From the NCBI GenBank assembly GCA_030345135.1, contig CP128386.1:527129-591128 (forward strand): a DNA stretch of 64,000 nucleotides. The letters run 5' to 3'. This document shows, in pieces, positions 9,495 to 16,909 of the stretch. Origin of the DNA: Chitinophagaceae bacterium DXS. GTDB taxonomy: Bacteria > Bacteroidota > Bacteroidia > Chitinophagales > Chitinophagaceae. How positions within the stretch are numbered: position 1 is the first letter of the stretch; every line of letters begins with the position of its first letter. The translations under genes were made by a program, and so were the position numbers. Below the pieces are notes generated by a model. It was not told the origin of the DNA. It was given only the letters and a program-made list of their open reading frames with translations, and made no database searches.

Positions 9495-9956
9495 GCGCCG
9501 CCGTTTCTCCGCGCCCGTCGCGTGAACCCCTTCGCTTAAATCTCCGCGGGCAGTTTTTGCCTTTTATTTTTTGTTTTTAGCTTTCCACCGCGCCGCCGCC
9601 TCTCCGCGCCCGCCGCGCGAAACCCTTCGCTTAAATCTCCGCGGGCTATCTTTTTACTTTTGAATTTTGAATTTTGACTTATCCCGCCGCGCCGCCGCCT
9701 CTCCGCGCCCGCCGCGCGAAACCCATCGCTTAAATCTCCGCGGGCTATCTTTTTACTTTTGAATTTTGACCTATCCCGCCGCGCCGCCACCTCTCCGCGC
9801 CCGCCGCGCGAAACCCTTCGCTTAAATCTCTGCGGGCTATCTTTTACTTTTTACTTTTGAATTTTGACTTATCCCGCCGCGCCGCCGCCTCTCCGCGCCC
9901 TCCGCGCGAAACCCTTCGCTTAAATCTCTGCGGGCTATCTTTTACTTTTTACTTTT
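9495..9956. repeat. Five GC-rich tandem repeats, period 92-99 bp
   Basis: Copies start at about 9495, 9590, 9689, 9781 and 9879. Each has a ~60-bp GC-rich core, from GCGCCGCCGCC through CGAAACCCTTCGCTTAAATC to GCGGGC. Each core is followed by an AT-rich tail that is itself built of 7-base units (TTTTACT, TTTTGAA, TTTTGAC). Copies 2-5 are nearly identical and copy 1 is more diverged. The array fills the gap before the DUF763 gene. Minus-strand open frames across it are by-products of the repeat. Confidence 0.85.
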
Positions 9957-9989
9957 CCTGCCCGACAGGTCAGGCGGGGAATTTTGTAT

Positions 9990-11198
9990 TTAAAACAGCC
10001 TCAGCTGCACTCCCTTCGCCTTTGGCCTTTTAGCATCACCGAAAACCGTCTTTCCGCCATATTTCCACGACTCATTTCTTTCCTTTTCAATTAGTGCATC
10101 AAACTGCTCATTGGGTATAAAATTCTTTTCAGCTTTAGCCGCTAATGTGTGCAGGCTTTTAATTGCTTCCTGCTTATCTGTCTCTCCCAGTTTCGCCTTG
10201 TACACCGCATTCTGCAATGTGCTGATCGTCTCATCATACACTTTTATCGGAACAGGAAATGGATGTCCATCCTTACCTCCATGCGCAAATGCAAAACGGG
10301 CAGGGTCTTTAAAGCGGGATGGCGTACCATGAATCACCTCGCTTACCAGTGTTAAAGATTGAATCGTTCTCGGGCCAACACCCTGCAAGAGTAACAGTTC
10401 TTCAAAACTTTGCAGCTGCTGCTCACTGGCGAGCCAGAGCACAGTACCCAAACGTTTAAGGTCAACATCCTCACTTCTTACATCATGATGCGAAGGCATG
10501 ATCAATTGCTGAATCTCCTGCATCATCAACTCCGGTTTTTCTTTTGTCAGTGCTAAAATGCTGGCGCGGGTATTATCTGCTGCAGTCGCAGTAAGGTTAA
10601 GGATCTCTCCCTGGTTAACACCACAAACGGCAGTATGGGGTTCTTCAATAAAAGAATGTAAATCTTTCGAGTGCCAGTGATAACGGCGGGCCATCTTGCT
10701 TCCAGCAGACATGCCCTGCTGGATCACCGACCAATCGCCTTTACTGCTGACAATAAAATTATGGGTGTACAATTGAAAGCCATCCTGCACGGCAGTATTA
10801 TCGACCTTTGCGCTAAGCTTGCTAAATTTTACAAGCTCATTTCCATCAAGTCCTGTCTGTTCCGCAACGCGCAATAATTCCTGCGGAGCTTCTTTTGAAA
10901 ATTTTCCTTTTCCTCCGCAGATATAAATTCCCAGTTCTTTTGCATGAGGATTTATCGCTCTTTTCAATGCGCCCATTACAGAAGTAGTAATTCCTGAAGA
11001 GTGCCAGTCCATTCCCATCACAGCGCCCAGACTTTGAAACCAAAACGGGTCGCTCATCCGGCGCAGAAATTCCTGTTGACCGTATTCCATCAAAATAGAT
11101 TCGGTAACAGCCAGTCCAAGCTTTGCCATTCGCTCGGCAAGCCATTTAGGAACATAACCATAATGCAAGGGGAGATCTGCAGATCCGGAACGCTTCAT
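9990..11198 (-). CDS. DUF763 family protein with C-terminal clamp-binding-like motif
   Basis: 402 residues, cytoplasmic. The start MKRSGSADLPLHYG and the blocks DGFQLYTHNFIVSSKGDW (about 139-156) and RRYHWHS (171-177) identify DUF763, a family of unproven function shared by archaea and bacteria. Residues about 265-281 (LLLLQGVGPRTIQSL) read as a helix-hairpin-helix, a non-specific DNA-binding element. The last five residues, 398-402, are QLRLF, close to the bacterial sliding-clamp motif QL[S/D]LF and placed at the extreme C-terminus where such motifs often sit. Together these suggest a role in DNA repair or replication, by inference. Upstream, a TAACTTTG -7 box and an inverted repeat lie within 15 bp of the ATG. 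It appears to be a single-gene unit flanked by repeats. Confidence 0.85.
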   Translation of the reverse strand: MKRSGSADLPLHYGYVPKWLAERMAKLGLAVTESILMEYGQQEFLRRMSDPFWFQSLGAVMGMDWHSSGITTSVMGALKRAINPHAKELGIYICGGKGKFSKEAPQELLRVAEQTGLDGNELVKFSKLSAKVDNTAVQDGFQLYTHNFIVSSKGDWSVIQQGMSAGSKMARRYHWHSKDLHSFIEEPHTAVCGVNQGEILNLTATAADNTRASILALTKEKPELMMQEIQQLIMPSHHDVRSEDVDLKRLGTVLWLASEQQLQSFEELLLLQGVGPRTIQSLTLVSEVIHGTPSRFKDPARFAFAHGGKDGHPFPVPIKVYDETISTLQNAVYKAKLGETDKQEAIKSLHTLAAKAEKNFIPNEQFDALIEKERNESWKYGGKTVFGDAKRPKAKGVQLRLF

Positions 11199-11213
11199 GC
11201 TAACAAAGTTAGC
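11199..11213 (-). promoter_or_regulatory. Inverted repeat over the -7 box of the DUF763 gene
   Basis: GCTAAC-AAA-GTTAGC is a perfect inverted repeat directly upstream of the ATG. On the minus strand it contains TAACTTTG (11211-11204), a full match to TAnnTTTG, only 5 bases from the start codon. No clear -33 box is seen. This suggests a leaderless or nearly leaderless transcript with an overlapping operator. Confidence 0.4.
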
Positions 11214-11304
11214 ATTTTGGGTTTTAAATTATACGTGGTACGTTATACGTTTTTCAATCTGGTCAGAAAAATTTGTAAAGTTTAAACAGCATCTGTAATT
11301 AGAA

Positions 11305-11341
11305 AGCCTTTATGTTGCCGAACTATTACAACATAAAGGCT
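11305..11341 (-). terminator. Hairpin, possible terminator of the VOC gene
   Basis: A perfect 13-bp stem (11305-11317 with 11329-11341) has an 11-base loop and lies downstream of the minus-strand VOC gene. Only a weak T-rich tail follows, so termination is uncertain. Confidence 0.4.
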
Positions 11342-11343
11342 TC

Positions 11344-11420
11344 AACGTATAACGTACCACGTACAACTTAAAACTTATGGGGCTTAAACGTATAACGTAC
11401 CGCGTATAACTTACAACTTA
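11344..11420. repeat. Long heptamer array (AACGTAT / AACTTAT words)
   Basis: Eleven successive 7-base units stay in phase from 11344 to 11420, including AACGTAT, AACGTAC, CACGTAC, AACTTAA, TAACGTA and CAACTTA. The array ends inside the stop codon of the VOC gene (11418-11420). A related four-unit array in the opposite orientation lies at 11224-11251. Confidence 0.8.
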
Positions 11421-11840
11421 TTGTCGTGGTTTATCATAATTAAACATCCAGTGAATGCCGAATTTATCCGTCAGCATACCAAAATAGGCGCCCCAGAATG
11501 TATCGCCTGCAGGCATGGTTACTTTACCATCTTTAGAAAGATTATTGAAGAAAGTGTCCACTTCTTCTTTGCTGGCACAGTTAACAGAAAGGGAAACAGA
11601 ACTTCCGTTGGTAACCGGCTGTCCGGGCATTGAATCCGATGCCATGATCGTCAATTCTCCTTTTGTGAGACGTGAGTGCATTACATTGTTTTTTGCCTCC
11701 GGAGGAGTGTCCATTGGAGCTGAAGCAAAATCCATGATTTCCAGTTCCCCGCCAATACAATCTTTGTAAAAAGTCATCGCTTCGCGACAATTACCGTTAA
11801 AAGCCAGATAAGGATAAACTGCGGTTTGATTTGGATTCAT
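11418..11840 (-). CDS. VOC family protein (PhnB/glyoxalase-like)
   Basis: 140 residues, the normal size of a single-chain PhnB-like member of the vicinal oxygen chelate superfamily. Marks are the opening VYPYLAFNGNCREAMTFYKDCIGGEL and the closing GDTFWGAYFGMLTDKFGIHWMFNY, which pair as two beta-alpha-beta-beta-beta modules. These proteins are cytoplasmic and usually dimeric. Members act as glyoxalases, dioxygenases or resistance proteins, but the PhnB-like branch has no settled reaction and the metal-binding residues are only partly conserved. No operon partners. A -7-like TAATTTTC lies about 25 bp upstream of the start. Confidence 0.8.
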   Translation of the reverse strand: MNPNQTAVYPYLAFNGNCREAMTFYKDCIGGELEIMDFASAPMDTPPEAKNNVMHSRLTKGELTIMASDSMPGQPVTNGSSVSLSVNCASKEEVDTFFNNLSKDGKVTMPAGDTFWGAYFGMLTDKFGIHWMFNYDKPRQ

Positions 11841-12030
11841 TGTTTGATTTTTTGTGTTAGAAAATTATATGCGTTGTTCAAGTGAATAAATGCACAGTAA
11901 GTGTTTGCAGCAAGCAATAAAAAACCGTAAAACAGATCAACAATCGTCCTGACAAGTTATAAAAAACTTTACAGGAAAAAGTGTTTTTCTATTTTACGGT
12001 TATATTAAAACCGGTGAAGTGCCGGATCGT

Positions 12031-13134
12031 TTATACGTTAAATCTGAAGTGCATTATATCGCCATCTTCAACTAAATAATCTTTACCCTGAACGGCAAGT
12101 TTACCATTGTCGCGGCATGCAGCTTCTGAGCCGAATTTTACAAAGTCCAGGTATTTGATCACTTCCGCACGGATAAATCCTTTTTCAAAATCAGTATGAA
12201 TTACACCAGCAGCCTGCGGAGCAAGCATCCCTTTGTGAATGGTCCATGCACGCACTTCCTGAACACCTGCCGTAAAATAAGTAGCAAGATTCAACAAATG
12301 ATAAGTTGCTTTGATCAAACGGGCAACACCACTTTCATGGAGTCCCATATCTTCCAGGAACATCTGCCTGTCTTCAAAGTTGTCCATTACAGCGATCTCA
12401 CTTTCAATCTCGGCGCTGATGAAAATTATTTCAGCCTTCTCATCTTTTACCGCTTCCTTAATCGCATCGGTATGTTTGTTACCTTTTACAACACTCTTGT
12501 CATCCACATTGCACACGTAAACTACCGGCTTAATGGTGAGCAGGAACATGTCATCAACATGCTTTTCTCTGTCTTCCACGCTTACCTCAAATGCTCTTGC
12601 ATTTTTACCTTGTTCCAGGTGTGCCTTTATTGCCTGCAGAATTTCGAGGCCGCGCAGTGCTTCTTTATCGCCGCCGGTTCTTGCCTGCTTTTCAGTTTTA
12701 GCGATCTTTTTTTCTACACTGTCCAGATCTTTCAACTGCAATTCTGTATCGATGATCTCCTTGTCGCGAACCGGGTTTACGCTACCGTCAACGTGGATCA
12801 CGTTATCATCGTCAAAACAACGTAACACGTGAATAATGGCATCAGTACTCCTGATATTCCCAAGGAACTGGTTGCCCAATCCTTCGCCTTTGCTGGCGCC
12901 TTTCACCAGGCCGGCGATATCCACTATTTCAACAGTTGTAGGAACCACGCGTTGTGGTTGAACCAGTTTTTCCAACTGGATCAGGCGTTCATCCGGAACG
13001 GTAATAACGCCTACGTTAGGTTCAATGGTACAGAACGGAAAGTTGGCCGCCTGCGCTTTCGCATTACTTAATGCGTTGAACAAAGTTGATTTACCCACAT
13101 TTGGTAATCCCACAATACCTGCTTGTAAAGCCAT
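12031..13134 (-). CDS. ychF: Obg-like P-loop ATPase YchF
   Basis: 367 residues, full length. The N-terminal G domain has the P-loop GLPNVGKST (residues 8-16) and the switch II stretch DIAGLVKGASKGEGLGNQFL. YchF binds ATP rather than GTP because its fourth motif is NxxE rather than NKxD, and the sequence NVDDKS/NFEDR region shows no NKxD. A coiled-coil insert (about 125-200) and the C-terminal TGS domain (AGVIHTDFEKGFIRAEVI ... DGDIMHFRFNV) complete the family architecture. YchF associates with ribosomes and is a negative regulator of the oxidative stress response in other bacteria. Promoter at 13233-13264, with a 63-bp heptamer array in the predicted 5' UTR. Confidence 0.96.
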   Translation of the reverse strand: MALQAGIVGLPNVGKSTLFNALSNAKAQAANFPFCTIEPNVGVITVPDERLIQLEKLVQPQRVVPTTVEIVDIAGLVKGASKGEGLGNQFLGNIRSTDAIIHVLRCFDDDNVIHVDGSVNPVRDKEIIDTELQLKDLDSVEKKIAKTEKQARTGGDKEALRGLEILQAIKAHLEQGKNARAFEVSVEDREKHVDDMFLLTIKPVVYVCNVDDKSVVKGNKHTDAIKEAVKDEKAEIIFISAEIESEIAVMDNFEDRQMFLEDMGLHESGVARLIKATYHLLNLATYFTAGVQEVRAWTIHKGMLAPQAAGVIHTDFEKGFIRAEVIKYLDFVKFGSEAACRDNGKLAVQGKDYLVEDGDIMHFRFNV

Positions 13135-13160
13135 AAAATTGTTATGTTTTATCTTTTTGC

Positions 13161-13223
13161 TTTCAGCTATCAGCTATGAGCTTTCAGCCATTGGTTGAGC
13201 TTTCAGCTTTAGGCTTTATGCTT
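13161..13223. repeat. Heptamer array (TTTCAGC word) in the ychF leader
   Basis: Nine in-phase 7-base units, including TTTCAGC, TATCAGC, TATGAGC, TCAGCTT and TATGCTT, cover 63 bp between the predicted ychF promoter and its start codon. They would therefore be transcribed as 5' UTR. The reverse-complement word recurs at 29841-29875 in front of nuoF. Confidence 0.8.
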
Positions 13224-13232
13224 AACCGGCCG

Positions 13233-13264
13233 CAAATGTAGCGCTGTCCTTGCTAACTAGGAAA
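13233..13264 (-). promoter_or_regulatory. Promoter of ychF
   Basis: On the minus strand TTTC (13264-13261), 20 bases, then TACATTTG (13240-13233), a full match to the Bacteroidota -7 box TAnnTTTG. Confidence 0.6.
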
Positions 13265-13323
13265 CTTTTCCGCTTTGGAAATTGTTTTTCACTACTTTCG
13301 GATGTATTAATTAATTCTTATTC

Positions 13324-14556
13324 ATGGCGCTGAACATTGTCTGGATCGCTTTTTTCATCATAGCATTTCTTATAGCCTGCGTTAAACTGATCGTGTTTCA
13401 TGATACGGAAATTTTTAAAGTGTTGGTGGAAGGCATGTTCGATTCAGCGAAAAGTTCTGTGGTTGATGTGGGATTTTCCCTGGCAGGAACAATGATCTTT
13501 TTCCTTGGAATCATGAATATTGCAGAAAAAGCAGGTGCGATTAACCTGATCGCCCGATGGCTGAATCCATTTATGAAAAGGTTGTTCCCTGAAGTTCCTG
13601 ACAAGCACCCGGCCATGGGAGAGATGGTAATGAACTTCAGTGCCAACATGTTAGGATTGGATAATGCGGCTACCCCATTTGGTTTGAAGGCCATGCAAAG
13701 CCTGCAATCGCTGAATCCGAACAAAGAGACTGCCACCAATGCGCAGATCATGTTTCTTGTGCTCCATACAAGCGGGCTTACATTAATTCCATTATCCATT
13801 ATAACTTATCGGTTGGCTGCCGGGTCCACACAGCCTGCCAGCATTTTTATACCCTGTGTTTTGGGGACAATTTCAGCCACGCTTGCTTCCATTATAATTG
13901 TTGGCATACGACAACGAATCAAATGGGATTTTGTATTGATTGCGTCACTGCTGGGAATGACGGCATTTGTAGTTGGCTTGCTCGTTTTGGTTGGACGAAT
14001 GGAAAATGCCCAGCGTGAAGCTTTTAGCAAGATCTCCGGTAATCTGATCCTGTTCGCAATAGTCGTTACGATCATTATCGGCGGTGTTTGGAAGAAAGTG
14101 TCGGTATTCGACGCTTTTATTGAAGGCGCGAAGAATGGATTTGACGTTGTGTTAAAGATCCTTCCGTACCTGGTGGGCATGTTGGTTGCGATCCGTGTTT
14201 TTCGTGATAGTGGCGCGCTCACATACGTTACCAATGGTCTGACCTATGTGATTGGGCTTACCGGACTGAATACTGATTTTACTCCGGCGCTTCCCATTGC
14301 TATCATGCGTCCTTTCAGCGGCAGTGGAGCAAGAGGATTGATGATTGATACATTAAAAACACACGGGCCGGACAGTTTTGTCGGGCAACTAGGTTCTACA
14401 TTATTCGGCTCTACAGACACAACCTTTTATATTCTTGCGCTATACTTCGGCAGTGTGGGCATTAAAAAAGTGCGTTATGCAGTCTGGGCGGGCATTATGG
14501 CGGACATAATTGGCGTTATCGCGGCGATAATCATTTCTTACCAGTTTTTCAGATAA
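13324..14556 (+). CDS. SpmA-SpmB fusion, nucleoside recognition (Gate) domain membrane protein
   Basis: 410 residues with about ten hydrophobic segments, so an inner-membrane protein. It is two homologous Gate domains in one chain. The SpmA-like half carries NFSANMLGLDNAATPFGLKAM (about 102-122) and the SpmB-like half carries IMRPFSGSGARGLMID. In Bacillus the two halves are separate spore-maturation genes; in non-sporulating Bacteroidota the fused form is common and its substrate is unknown. It probably transports or binds a small solute. Divergent from ychF across a 189-bp gap. The start ATG is the first in frame, with a TACTTTCG -7-like box 23 bp upstream. No terminator is obvious after the stop. 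Confidence 0.87.
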   Translation: MALNIVWIAFFIIAFLIACVKLIVFHDTEIFKVLVEGMFDSAKSSVVDVGFSLAGTMIFFLGIMNIAEKAGAINLIARWLNPFMKRLFPEVPDKHPAMGEMVMNFSANMLGLDNAATPFGLKAMQSLQSLNPNKETATNAQIMFLVLHTSGLTLIPLSIITYRLAAGSTQPASIFIPCVLGTISATLASIIIVGIRQRIKWDFVLIASLLGMTAFVVGLLVLVGRMENAQREAFSKISGNLILFAIVVTIIIGGVWKKVSVFDAFIEGAKNGFDVVLKILPYLVGMLVAIRVFRDSGALTYVTNGLTYVIGLTGLNTDFTPALPIAIMRPFSGSGARGLMIDTLKTHGPDSFVGQLGSTLFGSTDTTFYILALYFGSVGIKKVRYAVWAGIMADIIGVIAAIIISYQFFR

Positions 14557-14780
14557 GCGAGTCAATTTAAAGTCTTTTTAATCATTTTTTAATGTGTCAT
14601 AACGACATAATGAAGGTTCTTCTTTTTATTATTGCAACTACTTATTAATAGTCACATAAGAAAAGACAACAAATCAAAATCTTTTCTGTTTTCAATAAAC
14701 CGTACAAAATATTACAAGGGGTATAAAAGAATGCGATGATGTCTTTGTGAATAAGTGAAATCTTATATTCCTTGAAGGCC

Positions 14781-14813
14781 TAAAAAAAATAGAGGGTAAT
14801 TGAAATTACCCTC
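14781..14813 (-). terminator. Terminator of the DUF1328 gene
   Basis: On the minus strand a perfect 9-bp stem (GAGGGTAAT / ATTACCCTC) with a 4-base loop is followed by TATTTTTTTT. It lies 129 bp downstream of the DUF1328 stop. The rest of the 385-bp gap (14557-14941) shows only a weak GCCTG-CTAT-CAGGC hairpin at 14826-14839. Confidence 0.8.
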
Positions 14814-14941
14814 GCAACCAAAACTGCCTGCTATCAGGCTTAAATATTTGAATGTTATTGTGTTAGAATATTTCCGCGAAGATAAAAATCATTTTATTTT
14901 TGTGCGTTTATTTAACACGAATATAACGTATTAAAATAAAC

Positions 14942-15100
14942 TTAGGGCGTCCTGCCTCTTATTAAGGAAATTATAAACAGCACCAGGAAAATAAAGAACA
15001 AAACTCTGGCAATTTGGGTGGCGCCCGCGGCTATTCCTGTAAAGCCAAATATCGCAGCTACAATCGCGATGATCAGAAAGATTACGGTCCATCTAAGCAT
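14942..15100 (-). CDS. DUF1328 small membrane protein (YtjA-like)
   Basis: A 52-residue gene. The product begins [20 protein letters not shown], continues [20 protein letters not shown] and ends SLIRGRTP. Two hydrophobic helices are joined by the conserved turn GFTGIAAGA, the mark of DUF1328/UPF0391. Members are single-domain inner-membrane proteins, often stress- or stationary-phase induced in other bacteria, with no established activity. It is divergent from the lipoprotein gene at 15327 and has a clear terminator downstream. The family fit is good despite the tiny size. Confidence 0.85.
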   Translation of the reverse strand: MLRWTVIFLIIAIVAAIFGFTGIAAGATQIARVLFFIFLVLFIISLIRGRTP

Positions 15101-15326
15101 ACAATAAGATTTAAGATTAGGAATATCCTTCCTACTTCCATAAGTGTACCAGTTTCTCTATACTATAGGTAACACATTTTAGAAATGAATTGTTGCTTTT
15201 GTGTAGCTTTTTTTGCCCATCGGTGCGTCATCTCCTGCGTTTATAAACCTTAATGCGTTTTGTTTTATTGGCATGGATTTTTTGATAAATAAGTGACAAG
15301 TATTTTTAAAGACAAAAACCGGCATT

Positions 15327-15548
15327 ATGAAAAACATACTTATCACGGCAATTGCTACAGGTGCGTTTCTGCTGGGCTCATGTGGCAATCACAACGGAAA
15401 GAATAATGAAACGGACACTACAGACAAGTCCATAACCATTCCTCCGCCAGATAACAGCTCTGCTACAAATCCTTCACTAGGTGACACAACAACTCAAAAG
15501 GTGAGACCTGATACAGTAAATCCGAAGGATACTGTTAGGCGTAAATAA
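15327..15548 (+). CDS. Small exported lipoprotein, low complexity
   Basis: 73 residues. The signal peptide MKNILITAIATGAFLLGSC ends in a lipobox LLGSC, so the mature chain starts at C19 and is lipid anchored. The mature part is a disordered Asn/Thr/Asp/Pro-rich tail (TIPPPDNSS, TTQKVRPDTVNPKDTV) with no domain. No function can be assigned. The lipobox and start position make it a credible gene. A TATTTTTA -7-like box lies about 20 bp upstream. It converges on nhaA with only 23 bp between the stop codons. Confidence 0.7.
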   Translation: MKNILITAIATGAFLLGSCGNHNGKNNETDTTDKSITIPPPDNSSATNPSLGDTTTQKVRPDTVNPKDTVRRK

Positions 15549-15571
15549 GCAGAACCATTCCTCGGTTTTTA

Positions 15572-16759
15572 TTATTGCTTTACTGTAGCATTGCTGGTGA
15601 CTTGCCGCTGTTTGCGGGTATGCAATGATCTTAACCAGAAATAGCCGGCGATCATAGAAGCAACAGAGCCGGCAAGTACAGCTACTTTGGCGATGTCCTG
15701 GTAAGCCGGATCACTGAATGCAAGTGTGGAAATAAAAATACTCATGGTAAAACCAATGCCTGCCAGCACTCCTGCACCAACCAGGTGCGCCTGGGTAATG
15801 TCAGATGATAATGCTGCCCACTTCTTCTTTATTACAATATAGCTGGCAGTATAAATACCAAGGGGTTTGCCGATAAACAGGCCGGCTATTATACCGAGTG
15901 AGAGCGTACTTGTTAATGCTGTTACCGGATTGTCAGGAAATATTATTGCAGTGTTGGCCAATGCAAACAGAGGCATTATAGCAAAATTGACAAGGTGATG
16001 CAACTTGTTGCAGTATGTTGTAAGAAGGTTGCCGGGCACCAATAATGCAAACAAAACACCTGCTATGGTTGCATGAACACCCGAGTTAAAGACACAATAC
16101 CAGAGCAGGACGCCAAGCGCTATTTGCAGCCAGCCGAACCGCATCTTTTTATTGATAAAATAGATGAATGCAATTATGCATAAGCTGGCGGCCAGCCACA
16201 CAAGTTTTATTGATGAGCCGTAAAAAAGTGCAATGATCACAATGGCGCCAAGATCGTCAATGATCGCAAGGGCAGTCAGAAAGATCTTGAGTGAATCAGG
16301 AACGCGCTTTCCCAGTAATGATGCAACTCCCAGTGAGAACGCAATATCTGTAGCTGTAGGAATTCCCCATCCGGGTTGAAAAACGGTGGCCTTGTTGAAT
16401 AGGGAGAAAATAATGGCCGGAGCTATCATTCCACCAATTGCTGCGGCAACGGGTAATGCTGCGCGTTGAGGGCTCGCCAGTTCTCCTTCAAGCATTTCAT
16501 GCTTTATTTCCATGCCCGCAAGAAAGAAGAAGAGCGCCATCAGACCATCGTTAATAAAGTGAAGTAATGAGTGCGGGAGATATAAATTATGTGCAAGATG
16601 AAACTCCGCATTCCAGAAAGCAAGATATTTTTCTCCAAAAGACAGATTAGCTATCACAAGGGAAATGGCAGTACACACCAATAGCAAAATTCCGATAGAT
16701 CTGCTATCGTGAATAAACTCTTTTATTGGATCAATAAATGTTTGCTTTAAAAAAGACAT
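15572..16759 (-). CDS. nhaA: Na+/H+ antiporter NhaA
   Basis: 395 residues with 11-12 hydrophobic segments, matching the family length. NhaA expels Na+ (or Li+) in exchange for 2 H+ across the inner membrane. The ion-binding aspartates are present as D168-D169 in ALAIIDDLGAIVIIALFY. The assembly-fold residues are also present in PTATDIAFSLGV (D138). The early FFFLAGMEIKHEMLEGEL block is typical. It is a single-gene unit: convergent with the lipoprotein gene, and separated from the OstA-like gene stop by 150 bp. No NhaR-type regulator is nearby. The call is secure. Confidence 0.96.
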   Translation of the reverse strand: MSFLKQTFIDPIKEFIHDSRSIGILLLVCTAISLVIANLSFGEKYLAFWNAEFHLAHNLYLPHSLLHFINDGLMALFFFLAGMEIKHEMLEGELASPQRAALPVAAAIGGMIAPAIIFSLFNKATVFQPGWGIPTATDIAFSLGVASLLGKRVPDSLKIFLTALAIIDDLGAIVIIALFYGSSIKLVWLAASLCIIAFIYFINKKMRFGWLQIALGVLLWYCVFNSGVHATIAGVLFALLVPGNLLTTYCNKLHHLVNFAIMPLFALANTAIIFPDNPVTALTSTLSLGIIAGLFIGKPLGIYTASYIVIKKKWAALSSDITQAHLVGAGVLAGIGFTMSIFISTLAFSDPAYQDIAKVAVLAGSVASMIAGYFWLRSLHTRKQRQVTSNATVKQ

Positions 16760-16874
16760 GTAGGATTTTAGATTTGAAATTGAATATGCGGAGCCGCAAC
16801 TACTTATTTAGCCAGATAATATTCCAGATTCGCACTGATGCTGCCTGTCAATTCAAAGCCTCTCCGAAAATTTG

Positions 16875-16909
16875 AATTTGAAATTTCAAATCTCAAATTT
16901 CAAATCTTC
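16875..16909. repeat. Heptamer array (AATTTCA word)
   Basis: Five in-phase units (AATTTGA, AATTTCA, AATCTCA, AATTTCA, AATCTTC) end exactly at the base before the OstA-like stop codon. The same word is used at 27408-27435. Confidence 0.75.

Noticed and set aside
9536-9790. 84-residue minus-strand open frame with Arg-rich repeats
   Set aside because: It is the translation of the GC-rich tandem repeat; its sequence repeats with the DNA unit and has no start context.
12196-12825. 209-residue plus-strand frame antisense to ychF
   Set aside because: Lies wholly inside a secure gene on the other strand; sequence is a codon shadow.
15179-15388. 69-residue minus-strand frame upstream of the lipoprotein gene
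   Set aside because: Overlaps the lipoprotein start in antisense and has no recognisable features.
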